DNA from: Flammeovirga aprica JL-4
GTDB taxonomy: Bacteria > Bacteroidota > Bacteroidia > Cytophagales > Flammeovirgaceae
DNA length: 64,000 nucleotides
NCBI RefSeq assembly: GCF_012844305.1
Contig: NZ_JABANE010000005.1
Coordinates: 62,001-126,000 of the forward strand
Direction: 5' to 3'
Of this stretch, positions 51,728 through 61,081 are shown one piece after another. The notes under the pieces were generated by a model. It made no database searches and had not been told where the DNA came from. It saw only the letters and a program-made list of their open reading frames with translations. How positions within the stretch are numbered: position 1 is the stretch's first letter; every line of letters starts with the position of its first letter. Position numbers and translations under genes: made by a program.

Positions 51728-51979
51728 ATGATGGATGAAAATATGATCGCAATGCAGTTTGCAAATGCGATAAACACTACTGAAGATGAGAATCAAATTG
51801 TACAAATGATGCAAGCGGCATTCGGTATGTTACAGGGAATGAATCTTCCTGAAGAGAACATTAAGGATATTGCTGGCAAAGTTTCTACTTTCTTGTCTGA
51901 GTTAGAAGTTGAAGAGGGATCTCAAGCAGCGAAGAACAAAGCAAAAGCAGTTGAGACATTAGCAACATTAATCGGATAG
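51728..51979 (+). CDS. Small helical cytoplasmic protein, unknown function
   Basis: The 83-residue protein is acidic, Met- and Ala-rich and helical throughout, with no signal peptide (MMDENMIAMQFANAI...). I do not recognise a family. A strong promoter and a perfect terminator frame it, so it is an independent small gene, likely well expressed. Two adjacent ATG codons (51728 and 51731) could both start it. Confidence 0.65.
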   Translation: MMDENMIAMQFANAINTTEDENQIVQMMQAAFGMLQGMNLPEENIKDIAGKVSTFLSELEVEEGSQAAKNKAKAVETLATLIG

Positions 51980-52008
51980 TATTCGTACTACTCTTTTAAA
52001 TAACAAGT

Positions 52009-52036
52009 AACACTTTATTTCGGTAAAGTGTTTTTT
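52009..52036 (+). terminator. Terminator after the 83-residue protein gene
   Basis: AACACTTTA and TAAAGTGTT form a perfect nine-base stem over six bases with seven T residues. Confidence 0.9.
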
Positions 52037-52249
52037 TATGTCTGAAGGTTTCTATTTTCATCTTAAAGGTATTTAGTATCAATCTTCTGATATTTTATTA
52101 ACATAGATCAAAAAAATGTTTAATAATAGTCTCTAATGGCCTATTTTACACTTTTTAAGATGTTGAACTAAAACTTTTTCAATCATAACCGTATAATATT
52201 AAACAATCAGTAATACAAAGAAAATTATCAATTAAAATTATTTATTATT

Positions 52250-52867
52250 ATGAATACGACGGTTTTCAAAAATTACATCATTGCGTTAAGTTTGATTTTA
52301 GGCTTCTCCTTTACCTCTTTTGCTCAAGAAGATACATCCACATTATCAAAAAAAGAACAAAAAGCTTTAAAAAAGGAACAGAAGAAAAAAGCAAAAGAAG
52401 AAAAAAAAGCACAAGCTGAAGCGTATGAAAAGTTACAGCATGAACAAGCTTTAGCAGCAATAGATAGTCAACAATTTGTTTTAGAAGCCAATCAGCTTTA
52501 TGATAGAAGAGGCAGAACAGTGAATGTTCAGTCGAATATCAACTTTATCAAAGTACAAAAAGATGTAGGTGTTTTACAGATCGGTTCGGCCAATTTGGTG
52601 GGATGGAACGGCGTTGGAGGTATTACTGTAGATGGTAGAATTTCTGACTGGAAAGTGAAGAAAGATGATAAGAACAGCAGAACTACAGTTTCTTTTAATA
52701 TCATGGGTTCTATGCTCGTAGCAAGAGTGGTGTATGATCTTGATGGTACAGGAAACTACTGTAATGTAAGAATTGATGGGGTGTTCAGTGCCAGTCAATT
52801 GAAAATGCGAGGTATGTTAGTGCCGAATAATATGAGTACTACTTATGAAGGTATGATCAGGTATTAA
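52250..52867 (+). CDS. DUF4251 secreted protein
   Basis: The 205-residue protein has a signal peptide (about 1-25, ending SFAQ), then a Lys-rich coiled stretch (about 30-62) and a DUF4251 domain. That domain reads QQFVLEANQLYDRRGRTVNVQSNINFIKV, SANLVGWNGVGGITVDGRISDW and the late GVFSASQLKMRGMLVP. DUF4251 proteins are Bacteroidota-specific envelope proteins of unknown function. The length is normal for the family. It is monocistronic. Confidence 0.85.
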   Translation: MNTTVFKNYIIALSLILGFSFTSFAQEDTSTLSKKEQKALKKEQKKKAKEEKKAQAEAYEKLQHEQALAAIDSQQFVLEANQLYDRRGRTVNVQSNINFIKVQKDVGVLQIGSANLVGWNGVGGITVDGRISDWKVKKDDKNSRTTVSFNIMGSMLVARVVYDLDGTGNYCNVRIDGVFSASQLKMRGMLVPNNMSTTYEGMIRY

Positions 52868-52892
52868 TTCTTTTCGTTTAGAAAAAGGAAAA

Positions 52893-52934
52893 CCCATGAA
52901 GGAGATTTTAAAGTCTTCCTTCATGGGCTTTTTT
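52893..52934. terminator. Bidirectional terminator
   Basis: CCCATGAAGGA and TCCTTCATGGG form a perfect 11-base stem with T-runs on both sides, between convergent genes. Confidence 0.92.
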
Positions 52935-54462
52935 ATGCCTTGATCCATTTCTTTATTTTCTTACGCTTTCTGTAGAGATATTCATACAGGCCCGTCACGA
53001 GTAAAATATTGAAAAGTAACCCAAGAACCGGAATCAGCAGTATGCTGTACTTATCGAAAATGAACTGGAATAATCGACCGTTATGCAATTCAAACATATA
53101 GTTCCATAACGGTAATTTGTATTCCTCTTGAATCACCTTTGGAAAGTGATAAAAGGTGTCTTCTTGAGGAGGAGTTATGGCCAATAAACCTTGAGAATAA
53201 GCAGATATATATTTCTCACCTTTTGGAGATGTAAAAGCGGCAACGGTCATAAAATCACCTGGTTTTTGAATTCTTTGATAGAAAGGCACTTTTTCATGAG
53301 TGAGTGCATCAGTACTGAAATTTTCACCTTCTTTATAATCATATAAACCATAAAAAGACCCCACTAAAAAGTGTTTATCTCCTAAAGGTTCAAAAACCGT
53401 AGCTCCCATAACGAAGATATTTACCTTCCAGTCCTGTTTTTCAAATGCTGATTCTCCATCACTCTTACCTGCAAAAATACCTTCTGTAGTATCTAGAATA
53501 ATACGATCAGTTTGTGGATCATATAAAGCATTTCTTATCGTATGATACCATTCATTTTCTAGAAAACGATCTGGAATAATAGAACTTGGTACTTTGCCAT
53601 TGTATAAAGCTACAATCAAAGGAGGACGCATAAACATACCCGTTCCTCCAATAATCAATAAGAAAAGAAAGGTCCAAACGCCAATTTTTGTATGATAGGT
53701 AATGATGAATTGCTTGATTTTTTTAGAAATGGAATGGGTAGCTTTTTTCTTTTTAAAGAAGGTGATGTAAAGTGAGGTGAGAGATAAGAAAATCAGTATG
53801 AGCGATAGGAAATCATAAAATAGTCTTCCAGGTGTTCCCCATAGCCAACCGCTGTGCAAAGCAAACGTAAACTGAATCATGTCGACTTCGTTATGCTCTT
53901 TCTTGAAAATAGGGTAGACCTCTAACTGATTTGCCTGAATGGAATAAATATGCGACTGTGAAACGGCATAAAGTTGTCCCTTGACATTGATCACTTTGAC
54001 AAATTTTTCTGGATATTGATTGGGGGTGGTAATGGCTGTCCACTGATTATTACTGAGATCTAATTTGTAAATACCACCAAAAGTAGCCACGTAGATTTCA
54101 CTTTGCAGCGTATCATAATACAAGTCGTTTACCTTCTGATAATAGATCGCTTCAGGAAATCCATTATGCATTAAAGATTGGAAAGATTTTCCGCTGTCAT
54201 TACTTTTCCAGACTCCCTGTTTTCCACCGATAATGATTGTATCCTGTCCCACATAAACAATATCTTGTATACCGCCTCTGTTCCAGTTTTCAGGAATGTA
54301 TTCGTCTGGGAAATAGGCCTTAGGAATTGAAAAAGTAGCAATGAGATCTGGATGGTTTAATAGAATACCGGATACACTCATCCAGACTAGAATGATGGAT
54401 AAAAACAGTCCGATGTACTTATGCCAGCTGACTGCTTTTTTGTAGATTTTCTTAAAAATCAT
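52933..54462 (-). CDS. PepSY-TM membrane protein with beta-propeller-like periplasmic part
   Basis: The 509-residue protein is built around four membrane helices. The first carries WHKYIGLFLSIILVWMSVSGILLNHP (about 10-35). A second follows LHSGWLWGTPGRLFYD and a third has YHTKIGVWTFLFLLIIGGTGMF. The last comes after LHNGRLFQFIFD. The histidines beside these helices would be haem ligands, as in PiuB/FoxB-type reductases. Two periplasmic parts (about 50-220 and 300-460) contain GVWKSNDSGKSFQSL and GGIYKLD repeats that resemble a beta-propeller. An electron-transfer role at the membrane, perhaps siderophore or metal reduction, is inferred. The start is taken at 54462, which gives a normal N-terminus; a longer version would add 33 residues. 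It is divergent from an Rrf2 regulator. Confidence 0.8.
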   Translation of the reverse strand: MIFKKIYKKAVSWHKYIGLFLSIILVWMSVSGILLNHPDLIATFSIPKAYFPDEYIPENWNRGGIQDIVYVGQDTIIIGGKQGVWKSNDSGKSFQSLMHNGFPEAIYYQKVNDLYYDTLQSEIYVATFGGIYKLDLSNNQWTAITTPNQYPEKFVKVINVKGQLYAVSQSHIYSIQANQLEVYPIFKKEHNEVDMIQFTFALHSGWLWGTPGRLFYDFLSLILIFLSLTSLYITFFKKKKATHSISKKIKQFIITYHTKIGVWTFLFLLIIGGTGMFMRPPLIVALYNGKVPSSIIPDRFLENEWYHTIRNALYDPQTDRIILDTTEGIFAGKSDGESAFEKQDWKVNIFVMGATVFEPLGDKHFLVGSFYGLYDYKEGENFSTDALTHEKVPFYQRIQKPGDFMTVAAFTSPKGEKYISAYSQGLLAITPPQEDTFYHFPKVIQEEYKLPLWNYMFELHNGRLFQFIFDKYSILLIPVLGLLFNILLVTGLYEYLYRKRKKIKKWIKA

Positions 54463-54604
54463 TGTTCGTTTGTTAATCAGCATAGTGCTGAAAAAAGGAT
54501 AATTCTGATAGAAGCCAAAGAACAAAACCTTCCTAATTCCCTTTGTTCTTCCTTGATACAAACCTACTAAAAAATAATAAAAGACAAAAATATCTTTTAT
54601 GCAA

Positions 54605-54638
54605 TTTGTAAAAATGAGTCTTAAAAAGTTTATATTTG
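54605..54638 (+). promoter_or_regulatory. Promoter of the Rrf2 gene
   Basis: TTTG (54605-54608) and TATATTTG (54631-54638), a perfect -7 box, are 22 bases apart, slightly over the usual 19-21. The start site would lie about 40 bases before the ATG. Confidence 0.55.
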
Positions 54639-54682
54639 TACATATAAGAATTTCAATTAATTAAACTCGCACAAAAAAATTA

Positions 54683-55120
54683 ATGTTTTCAAAAGCATGC
54701 ACTTACGGTATCAGGGCCCTCATTCTAATTACCCAAAGAAGTAATGAAGGGAAAAAAATAGGCGTGAAAGAAATTGCGGAGGTGACTTCAACGCCAGAAC
54801 CTTTCACCGCTAAAATTTTACAGCAATTATCAAGACAAGGTGTGATTCAGTCTATAAAAGGACCTAAAGGAGGTTTTTTTCTGGATGAAGAACAGCAGAA
54901 TACTTCAATTTATGATGTAGTAGAGGCCATTGATGGTGATCAGTTGATGACGGGTTGTGGCTTAGGCTTTTTAGAGTGTTCAGATGAGAAACCATGTCCT
55001 ATGCATGCAAAATTCAAATCTATTCGTGCTTCTATCAATAAGATGTTGGAAACCACAACTTTAAAAGATTTAAGTGATGATGTGGAGGGAGGATTGTCGT
55101 TTTTAGCACTTAAAAGATAA
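54683..55120 (+). CDS. Rrf2 family transcriptional regulator with Fe-S cysteines
   Basis: The 145-residue winged-helix regulator has the opening MFSKACTYGIRALILI and a recognition helix near residues 38-52 (PEPFTAKILQQLSRQG). The IKGPKGGFF wing follows. Three cysteines, Cys92, Cys99 and Cys105, match the [2Fe-2S] ligands of IscR and NsrR in spacing. It should sense iron-sulfur status, oxygen or nitric oxide. It is divergent from the PepSY membrane protein, and such pairs are often regulator and target. No suf or isc genes are near. Confidence 0.9.
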   Translation: MFSKACTYGIRALILITQRSNEGKKIGVKEIAEVTSTPEPFTAKILQQLSRQGVIQSIKGPKGGFFLDEEQQNTSIYDVVEAIDGDQLMTGCGLGFLECSDEKPCPMHAKFKSIRASINKMLETTTLKDLSDDVEGGLSFLALKR

Positions 55121-55137
55121 TCAAAAGGACTGTGTAG

Positions 55138-55168
55138 GCAGACAGGAATTTAAGATACTCCTGTCTGC
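55138..55168. terminator. Bidirectional terminator overlapping a gene end
   Basis: GCAGACAGGA and TCCTGTCTGC form a perfect 10-base stem over 11 bases between convergent genes. The right arm lies in the last codons of the minus-strand gene. Confidence 0.75.
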
Positions 55169-55665
55169 TTATTGAACCCGAAAAATGATTTTACACTATT
55201 TTTGATCACCACTCTCTGATATAAAAAATAATCTTTAGCTGCTATGTAAAGCAACTTATCCGTTTTGAATTGTGACTTCAATAAAAAAGCAAAACCAATA
55301 TAAGGAACGCTTGCTAGATAGGCCCCGCCAATAGAGATTTGATTTTTCAATCTCCATTTGATAAAAATGGCTTTTAAGGTTGCATTGGTCACTAGGAAGA
55401 TAATAGGAATAGCAGTGGCCCAGCTGATTTCTCTTTGGATAAAAGTATAACCCGCCGCACCAGGAATTAGAATATTATCAATCCATACCGCTACAAAACT
55501 CCACACAATCAAAATATAACCTACTCTGAATATTTTGGAGACTCCTTTGCCTAAACTATTTTCTACAAGGTAAGAACTTTCTTCAGGCGTATATTTATCA
55601 CTGTTTTGTACAAAGTTGCAAAAGTTGTCTCTTGCACATTCACAGTATTCATCAAAATCTTTCAT
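55150..55665 (-). CDS. Membrane protein paired with the nuclease-helicase
   Basis: The 171-residue protein has a cytoplasmic-looking N-terminus with Cys-rich ECARDNFCNF (about 8-18). Three or four hydrophobic helices follow (about 48-66, 80-100 and 115-130), with a basic C-terminus. I do not recognise a family. Its start lies 24 bases after the stop of the 1140-residue nuclease-helicase gene on the same strand, so the two should share a transcript. The pairing resembles defence operons where a membrane protein is the effector, but nothing in the sequence shows a toxic activity. Confidence 0.65.
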   Translation of the reverse strand: MKDFDEYCECARDNFCNFVQNSDKYTPEESSYLVENSLGKGVSKIFRVGYILIVWSFVAVWIDNILIPGAAGYTFIQREISWATAIPIIFLVTNATLKAIFIKWRLKNQISIGGAYLASVPYIGFAFLLKSQFKTDKLLYIAAKDYFLYQRVVIKNSVKSFFGFNKQTGVS

Positions 55666-55689
55666 TGAATTTATATGCTACTAACATTA

Positions 55690-58600
55690 CTAAAATAATG
55701 AAGAGTCATCCGCTATCCAACCCTTTTTTTCTTTAATCCAATTCATCAGCTGTTCATGAATTGAGGAACGGATAAGAATCGCAGGATTTCCCAGAAAAAT
55801 CATTTGCTGTTTGGCTCTCGTAATCGCCACATTAAGCTTTCTGTCTACAATTCCGTCTTCCGTCAGTGAGAGCATGTTTTGAAGCTGAAAAGGAGTATTA
55901 GCACAAAAAGAAATTAAAATTACCTCTCTTTGACTTCCTTGGTATCTTTCTACAGTGTCAATACTGATTTTATTTGCTTCTTCAAAACCTATTTCTTCTA
56001 ACGCCTGACGAATGGCCGCAATCTGATTTCTATAAGGGGCAATGATCCCCAAAGTTTTATCAATATCAAAATCACCTTTCTCTTCTAAATACCTTTTTCT
56101 AGTCAGGACTGCAATTTGTGCTATTTTTCTAGCTTCCTCCATATTGATTTTATCGGAAGTAGAGGTGTCTGTATTATGTGTAGGAAAGAACAACAAACGC
56201 TTTTCTTTCAGTAGCTTTGCAAGTGCATTATCATCTTCTTTACTATTCCAGCTGATGGTTTCACTTTGCCAAGGAAGGGGCACAGTCATCAAATTTCCTT
56301 GATAGAAAAATTCATTGGCAAAATATCCAAGGTCCTCATGCATTCTGCCTTGATTTTTGAGCTGATCAAAAGCCCAGTCCCAGTTGTTTTTCTGGCATAA
56401 AGCAAAAATCCTCTCAAAGTAAGCGTTTCTTCGATTCGTAAGGTTAATTTCAGTCAGTCCTTTAAAACTGATTTCAGAAACCGTCTTATCTTGCTGTGTG
56501 ATGGCAGGTAGCTGTTTTTGATCTCCAATTAAGACAAAACGATTTACTTTCGTCAATAAATCGACTAATTGAGGTTCAAGAATTTGAGAAGCTTCATCAA
56601 TAATAGCCATATCAAATTTCTTGATTTTGAACAGAGAAACTCTACCGGAAATTGAGGCAAGGGTCGTCACAAAAACTCTATGCTGTTCAATTCCTTTTCT
56701 CAAAGAAGCTCTATTGCTAGCACTTTCAGCTAATTTATTCAAAAGGTTATTTCTGTACTGAGGTGCACAAGAATGTTCTGATCCGATCCTCAAAAACTTT
56801 CTTCCATCTGACAACGGAGTGGTGATCGCTTCCTCTAAAGCCTCACAGATTTCATCCACAGCTCTATTGGTATAAGCTATAAATAAAATGTTTCTCTCCT
56901 TGTCAGTATTGTATAAAATGTGGGCAAGGTTTTTCAGCATCCTCGATGTTTTACCTGTACCTGGAGGGCCAACTACTAAGCAGTAATCTTCTGTTGAGAG
57001 TGCCTTGGAAAGGGTATTTAACTCAACTTTATTGAGGTTTTTATCTTGAGCTAATTCCAAAACTTCCTCATGTGTAAACATTTTGGAAGGATAAGTAGGA
57101 GGGTTCAACCCAAGAAGAATGTCTTTTTTCTTTTTATTGGTCCATGTGATAAATTGATAAAGCCCTCTGTACATGGCATTAAAAGAGGCCTCCATAAAAT
57201 CACCTTCTAAAGCCCAGTTGGTATCAGCATCAAAAATTTCATCATTTCTTTGTTGATGTCTCAGTTGAACAATGATTTCATCCTTACTGATTGTCGTTAT
57301 AGTTCCCTTATTGATTTGCCCTTGAGTTGGCATGTCTTCAGAAGAGTTCCTTGGATAAAGCGTCACAATATCACCTACTCTGAAATTGACAAAAGCATTT
57401 TCAGGATTTGTTCTTTTAAATACTAAAATGGGAGTGGGGTCATTGGCAAAGTTTTCTGTAAGCTCTAAATCAAATAAGATTTTAAAACTGTCTTTTTTAG
57501 TATCAAAATCATCCAACCATAGAGAAGCTACACCTTGATTGAAAATAGTATCACCTACCTTTGCCAACTGATGCTCTTTGGCTATAAAACTGATAAATGA
57601 AAACAGGTAAGCCCTTTCCAATTGCGTTAAGCTTCTGATATTCTGTATAAAATTATTGACGTCCTTTTTTACAAATGGAGCCGCTCCAGCAAAAGCAATC
57701 TCGTTGACTTGTCTCAACACATTACCTACATCTTGCAACGTTTCTGATTTAGAAAGCAATAACTCATTCAATACCATTTCATTTCTTGTATAAATGATCA
57801 TCTGTTCCATCTTAGAAGTATAGGTGTCATATCTCAAAGGTTCATGTATTGCCTTTGAGTAGAAAATCATGGGATAAATACTTTGCTGATCGCATTGATA
57901 AGCATCTTTCAGCAACATCTGATACATAAGCGTTTGTACAGCATGGTTACTCCATAAACCAGAACTTCCCAACCCCGCTTGAGGTGGTTTCCCTGATTTC
58001 AATTCCACAATTCTATACTCACCCTTATCATTATTGATATGTAAAAGGTCTAAACGTCCTTGAATGCCATATTTAGGAGAGTAAAAAGAGGGTTCTATAC
58101 AGCATCCATCCTTATCTATTTGTTGCTGTTTGAAGTTATCGTTTATAGTTTTAATGATATTTTGAAACTGGAATTGGGCGTTCTCCATAAATTCATTAAA
58201 ACCAGCTTTTGTTTCTAATTCTGGTAAAGTAATGTAATCCAATGGATTGGCTTTGAATGTTTTGGTAAAAACATCTCTAAATTGCAGTGTATTAGGATCT
58301 TCGGCATGAATTGCTTCATCAAGGAAAAAGTTAGCAACACTACCTAACAGTATTGGAACACTAGACGCAGAAGGTGTGAACTTCTTCAGAAGCATACTCA
58401 ACGGAATACTACCCGTCCTGTTAAAAGACTCTGCGACTGATGTAACATCGACTAAAAAATCAGGTTCAATCACAAAATGCTGAGGGATAAAATGATCATC
58501 ACTGCTCAGTTTAACATTGAGTAGATGCAATTGCATACCCTCCCATATTTTGGCAATTGTGGTGGTATAAATATCATTGACATTGACCACATCATACCTC

Positions 58601-59112
58601 ACTTTGATAGGTGTTTCGTTTTCTGCATCGTCATCCTCAATACAGTGAAGGAGCTTATTTTCCTCATCAATTTTGATGACTTCTACCCTCAGCGTATCAA
58701 TGAAATTTTCTTTCTGTTTTTTGGATTCTTCCATGGAAGGAAGTGGAGGTAATGCCTGATCGAGAGCTTCAATTATCTCTTCGTTATATATAATTTTAAC
58801 AGTTTCGGCAACACTCCTACAGGCAAAATTAATGTCGTGAAAACTGATAACTTTTGCCGACCTTTTGGATAACCTATCATTGATCCTCACCTTTTGCAGT
58901 CGCCAAACAAGATGCTGTGGGAGTTTTAATTTCTGTCCTATATATGCGATTCTAGCAAACAAACTAGAGAGTAAAATCTTCTCACTTTTGGTCTGTTCTT
59001 TACAAAGCCATTCTAGTAAATCCTTGATTCTGTGGTGTTTTTGAGGAGGAGTGAATTCCTCATTATTGATGGTGTTGAATAAATAATTATAATAATCTTT
59101 TGCTGTTAGCAT
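55690..59112 (-). CDS. PD-(D/E)XK nuclease fused to a Dna2/UPF1-type SF1 helicase
   Basis: The 1140-residue protein has an N-terminal region of unknown fold (about 1-320). A PD-(D/E)XK nuclease core follows with Asp355 in GRLDLL, Glu370 and Lys372 in VELKSGK. An OB-like linker (about 590-660) precedes the helicase, which has Walker A GPPGTGKTS with Lys721, Walker B IIDEASQ, LIGDQKQLPA (III), DTVERYQGSQREV (V) and LNVAITRAK (VI). This is the Dna2/UPF1 branch of SF1B. The three clustered cysteines of the Dna2 Fe-S site are not evident. The length is typical for Bacteroidota homologues, which are known but not well studied. It heads a two-gene unit with a membrane protein. A function in replication, repair or phage defence is possible. 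Confidence 0.88.
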   Translation of the reverse strand: MLTAKDYYNYLFNTINNEEFTPPQKHHRIKDLLEWLCKEQTKSEKILLSSLFARIAYIGQKLKLPQHLVWRLQKVRINDRLSKRSAKVISFHDINFACRSVAETVKIIYNEEIIEALDQALPPLPSMEESKKQKENFIDTLRVEVIKIDEENKLLHCIEDDDAENETPIKVRYDVVNVNDIYTTTIAKIWEGMQLHLLNVKLSSDDHFIPQHFVIEPDFLVDVTSVAESFNRTGSIPLSMLLKKFTPSASSVPILLGSVANFFLDEAIHAEDPNTLQFRDVFTKTFKANPLDYITLPELETKAGFNEFMENAQFQFQNIIKTINDNFKQQQIDKDGCCIEPSFYSPKYGIQGRLDLLHINNDKGEYRIVELKSGKPPQAGLGSSGLWSNHAVQTLMYQMLLKDAYQCDQQSIYPMIFYSKAIHEPLRYDTYTSKMEQMIIYTRNEMVLNELLLSKSETLQDVGNVLRQVNEIAFAGAAPFVKKDVNNFIQNIRSLTQLERAYLFSFISFIAKEHQLAKVGDTIFNQGVASLWLDDFDTKKDSFKILFDLELTENFANDPTPILVFKRTNPENAFVNFRVGDIVTLYPRNSSEDMPTQGQINKGTITTISKDEIIVQLRHQQRNDEIFDADTNWALEGDFMEASFNAMYRGLYQFITWTNKKKKDILLGLNPPTYPSKMFTHEEVLELAQDKNLNKVELNTLSKALSTEDYCLVVGPPGTGKTSRMLKNLAHILYNTDKERNILFIAYTNRAVDEICEALEEAITTPLSDGRKFLRIGSEHSCAPQYRNNLLNKLAESASNRASLRKGIEQHRVFVTTLASISGRVSLFKIKKFDMAIIDEASQILEPQLVDLLTKVNRFVLIGDQKQLPAITQQDKTVSEISFKGLTEINLTNRRNAYFERIFALCQKNNWDWAFDQLKNQGRMHEDLGYFANEFFYQGNLMTVPLPWQSETISWNSKEDDNALAKLLKEKRLLFFPTHNTDTSTSDKINMEEARKIAQIAVLTRKRYLEEKGDFDIDKTLGIIAPYRNQIAAIRQALEEIGFEEANKISIDTVERYQGSQREVILISFCANTPFQLQNMLSLTEDGIVDRKLNVAITRAKQQMIFLGNPAILIRSSIHEQLMNWIKEKKGWIADDSSLF

Positions 59113-59275
59113 GCTGTATTTTAATGAAGTAAAAAATCACCATCATCATTTGAAGAACAAAATAATGGATCACTAATTGTTATACACTAATGCACTAAAT
59201 ATAGAATTAATTTAGTTTTTTACCATGTTGCACAAAACATTTAATTTATTTGTTTTAACGAATTGAAAAATGTGT

Positions 59276-59283
59276 TAAATTTG
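59276..59283 (+). promoter_or_regulatory. -7 element for the lipoprotein/DUF5723 operon
   Basis: TAAATTTG matches TAnnTTTG. The nearest TTTG lies 23 bases upstream (59249-59252), longer than usual. The leader would be about 60 bases. Confidence 0.45.
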
Positions 59284-59349
59284 ATTCTTGTAACATGTTA
59301 ATTGATTTATAACCTATCAATTGTATTTTTTGCTATTAACTTTTTGAAA

Positions 59350-61053
59350 ATGCATATACAAAAACTCTTTAGTCGAGCAGGTTTACTGGCTCTTTCAGTA
59401 CCTATGTTCTTTACTTCTTGTGGACCTGAACTAAACGAACTCGAAATTCCCCCTTTAGAAGGATATAAAATTGGTATTCCATTAATCAATGGTGATAGCG
59501 AAATTGGTTTTAGAGATCTTCTTTCAGAAGAAGATTTAAAAGACTTGCAAACAGACCCTGTAACAGGCGATTTATTTTTCACATTTGAAGATTCATTTGA
59601 TATCGCTTCATCTGACGATTTAGCGCAGGCTTTTGGTAGTGTAGATGAAGATGATTTTTATAGCGTTACTTTTTCAGATCCATTAAACGGAGTTGAACTT
59701 CCTGTTGTTCAGGATTACAGCTTTGGTTTTGTCACTGACCAATCAAATTGCTCTGGTCAATATGCATGTATTTCCTTATCCAATGGTCTTAAAGATGATA
59801 TCGTCGTTTCTTATTTAAGATTTGATAGAGGAGGTTTGGAAGTTGAATTCAGAGCTAATGCAGGTGATATTATGTCATTGACATTGACTGGAGTTGAAAG
59901 TGAAAATGGAACCACTATTAATGAAAGTATGCTTGTGCAGAATACAGGCATCAATAGAATAGTGTTGGATTTAGAGAATGTTGCTCTAGATCTTAATAAT
60001 TCAATACCCGTTCTTACAATTTCATTAAAAGATCAAAATGATTCTCCAACAGGTAGAATTACGGGAGTACAGTTAACGCCTACAAACTCTGCGGATAGAA
60101 TTAGATTACGTTTCGGAAGTGCATTGACAGCAGAAATTGATGTGCCGAGAGAAGAAATTGATACAGATTATTTATCAGATATTTTCCCTGAAGAAGCTCA
60201 GATTAATTTCAAATCACCGACAGTTGAATTTACTTTCAATAACCCAACAGGTGCAGGAATTACAATTGATTTAGGTCAAAATGGTGGTATTTATGGAGAG
60301 AATAGCAGTGGTGAAAGATCACCATTAGAATTTAATGTTGATTCAGCAGATGCGATTGCAGGAGCTTCATCTTGTTCTCAAGTAATTACAGTATTACCAG
60401 CTACATCGTTTGATGAGCAAAAAGTAACAAATGTTTTCGCTTGTGAAACTGCTGACCTATTAAACATCAGACCTGTGAAAATTGCTTATGCAGGTCAGGC
60501 AAGATATAACTTAGCGGCTGGAGAGGAAGTGCTTTTCTCAAAAGGAGCAGAAGTGAAAGCTTATTTTATGGCTAAAATCCCATTATACTTAGGTTTCACA
60601 AACATGGCTTACGAAAGTGGTTCAACAACTGATTTTGATTTCAACAGCGAAATTCAAGCGATTACATCTGCCGTATTAAGATCTAAAGTGACGAATGGTT
60701 TGCCAATTGAAGGTTCATTGAAATTGACAACAAAAACTTCAGAAAATGGAGCAGCTACATCAGAAATTTATATTGATGGAGGAAACAGCAGTAATAAATT
60801 AATTAAAGCGGCGTCTACATCAACAGATGGTATTGTAACAGGGCCTTCAGAAAATTACTTGGAGACGGATTTGACAGAAGATCAAGTAAGAGCAATTTTA
60901 AATGCAGGATATGTAGATATTAGTTTTGAGTTGGCGGCTGATGCTGACCCATCTACAACTACACCTGAACCGGTTCAAATCACAGCTGATCAAAAAATGA
61001 GATTTGAAATGGGTATTTTACTGGAAGGTACTATTGACCTTGAAACTGAATAA
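59350..61053 (+). CDS. Large beta-sandwich lipoprotein, unknown function
   Basis: The 567-residue protein is lipidated at Cys24 (MFFTSCGPE). The mature part is rich in Thr, Ser, Asp and Asn and consists of beta strands throughout, with no catalytic motif. Segments such as IDLGQNGGIYGENSSGE and LGFTNMAYESGSTTDFDF suggest a layered sandwich like those of surface lipoproteins. The start is taken at 59350, since a TTG at 59302 would place a second hydrophobic stretch before the signal peptide. It begins a two-gene unit, with the DUF5723 gene 28 bases downstream. Surface adhesion or assembly is a guess. Confidence 0.75.
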   Translation: MHIQKLFSRAGLLALSVPMFFTSCGPELNELEIPPLEGYKIGIPLINGDSEIGFRDLLSEEDLKDLQTDPVTGDLFFTFEDSFDIASSDDLAQAFGSVDEDDFYSVTFSDPLNGVELPVVQDYSFGFVTDQSNCSGQYACISLSNGLKDDIVVSYLRFDRGGLEVEFRANAGDIMSLTLTGVESENGTTINESMLVQNTGINRIVLDLENVALDLNNSIPVLTISLKDQNDSPTGRITGVQLTPTNSADRIRLRFGSALTAEIDVPREEIDTDYLSDIFPEEAQINFKSPTVEFTFNNPTGAGITIDLGQNGGIYGENSSGERSPLEFNVDSADAIAGASSCSQVITVLPATSFDEQKVTNVFACETADLLNIRPVKIAYAGQARYNLAAGEEVLFSKGAEVKAYFMAKIPLYLGFTNMAYESGSTTDFDFNSEIQAITSAVLRSKVTNGLPIEGSLKLTTKTSENGAATSEIYIDGGNSSNKLIKAASTSTDGIVTGPSENYLETDLTEDQVRAILNAGYVDISFELAADADPSTTTPEPVQITADQKMRFEMGILLEGTIDLETE

Positions 61054-61081
61054 TCCTCCACTTTCTTTAAAGCTAGATTCA

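Noticed and set aside
52037..52075. ATG mini-frame after the terminator at 52036
   Set aside because: It has only 12 codons and no recognisable ribosome site, and begins by chance at the end of a T-run.
59302..59349. TTG start extending the large lipoprotein
   Set aside because: It would put a hydrophobic stretch before an already complete lipoprotein signal.
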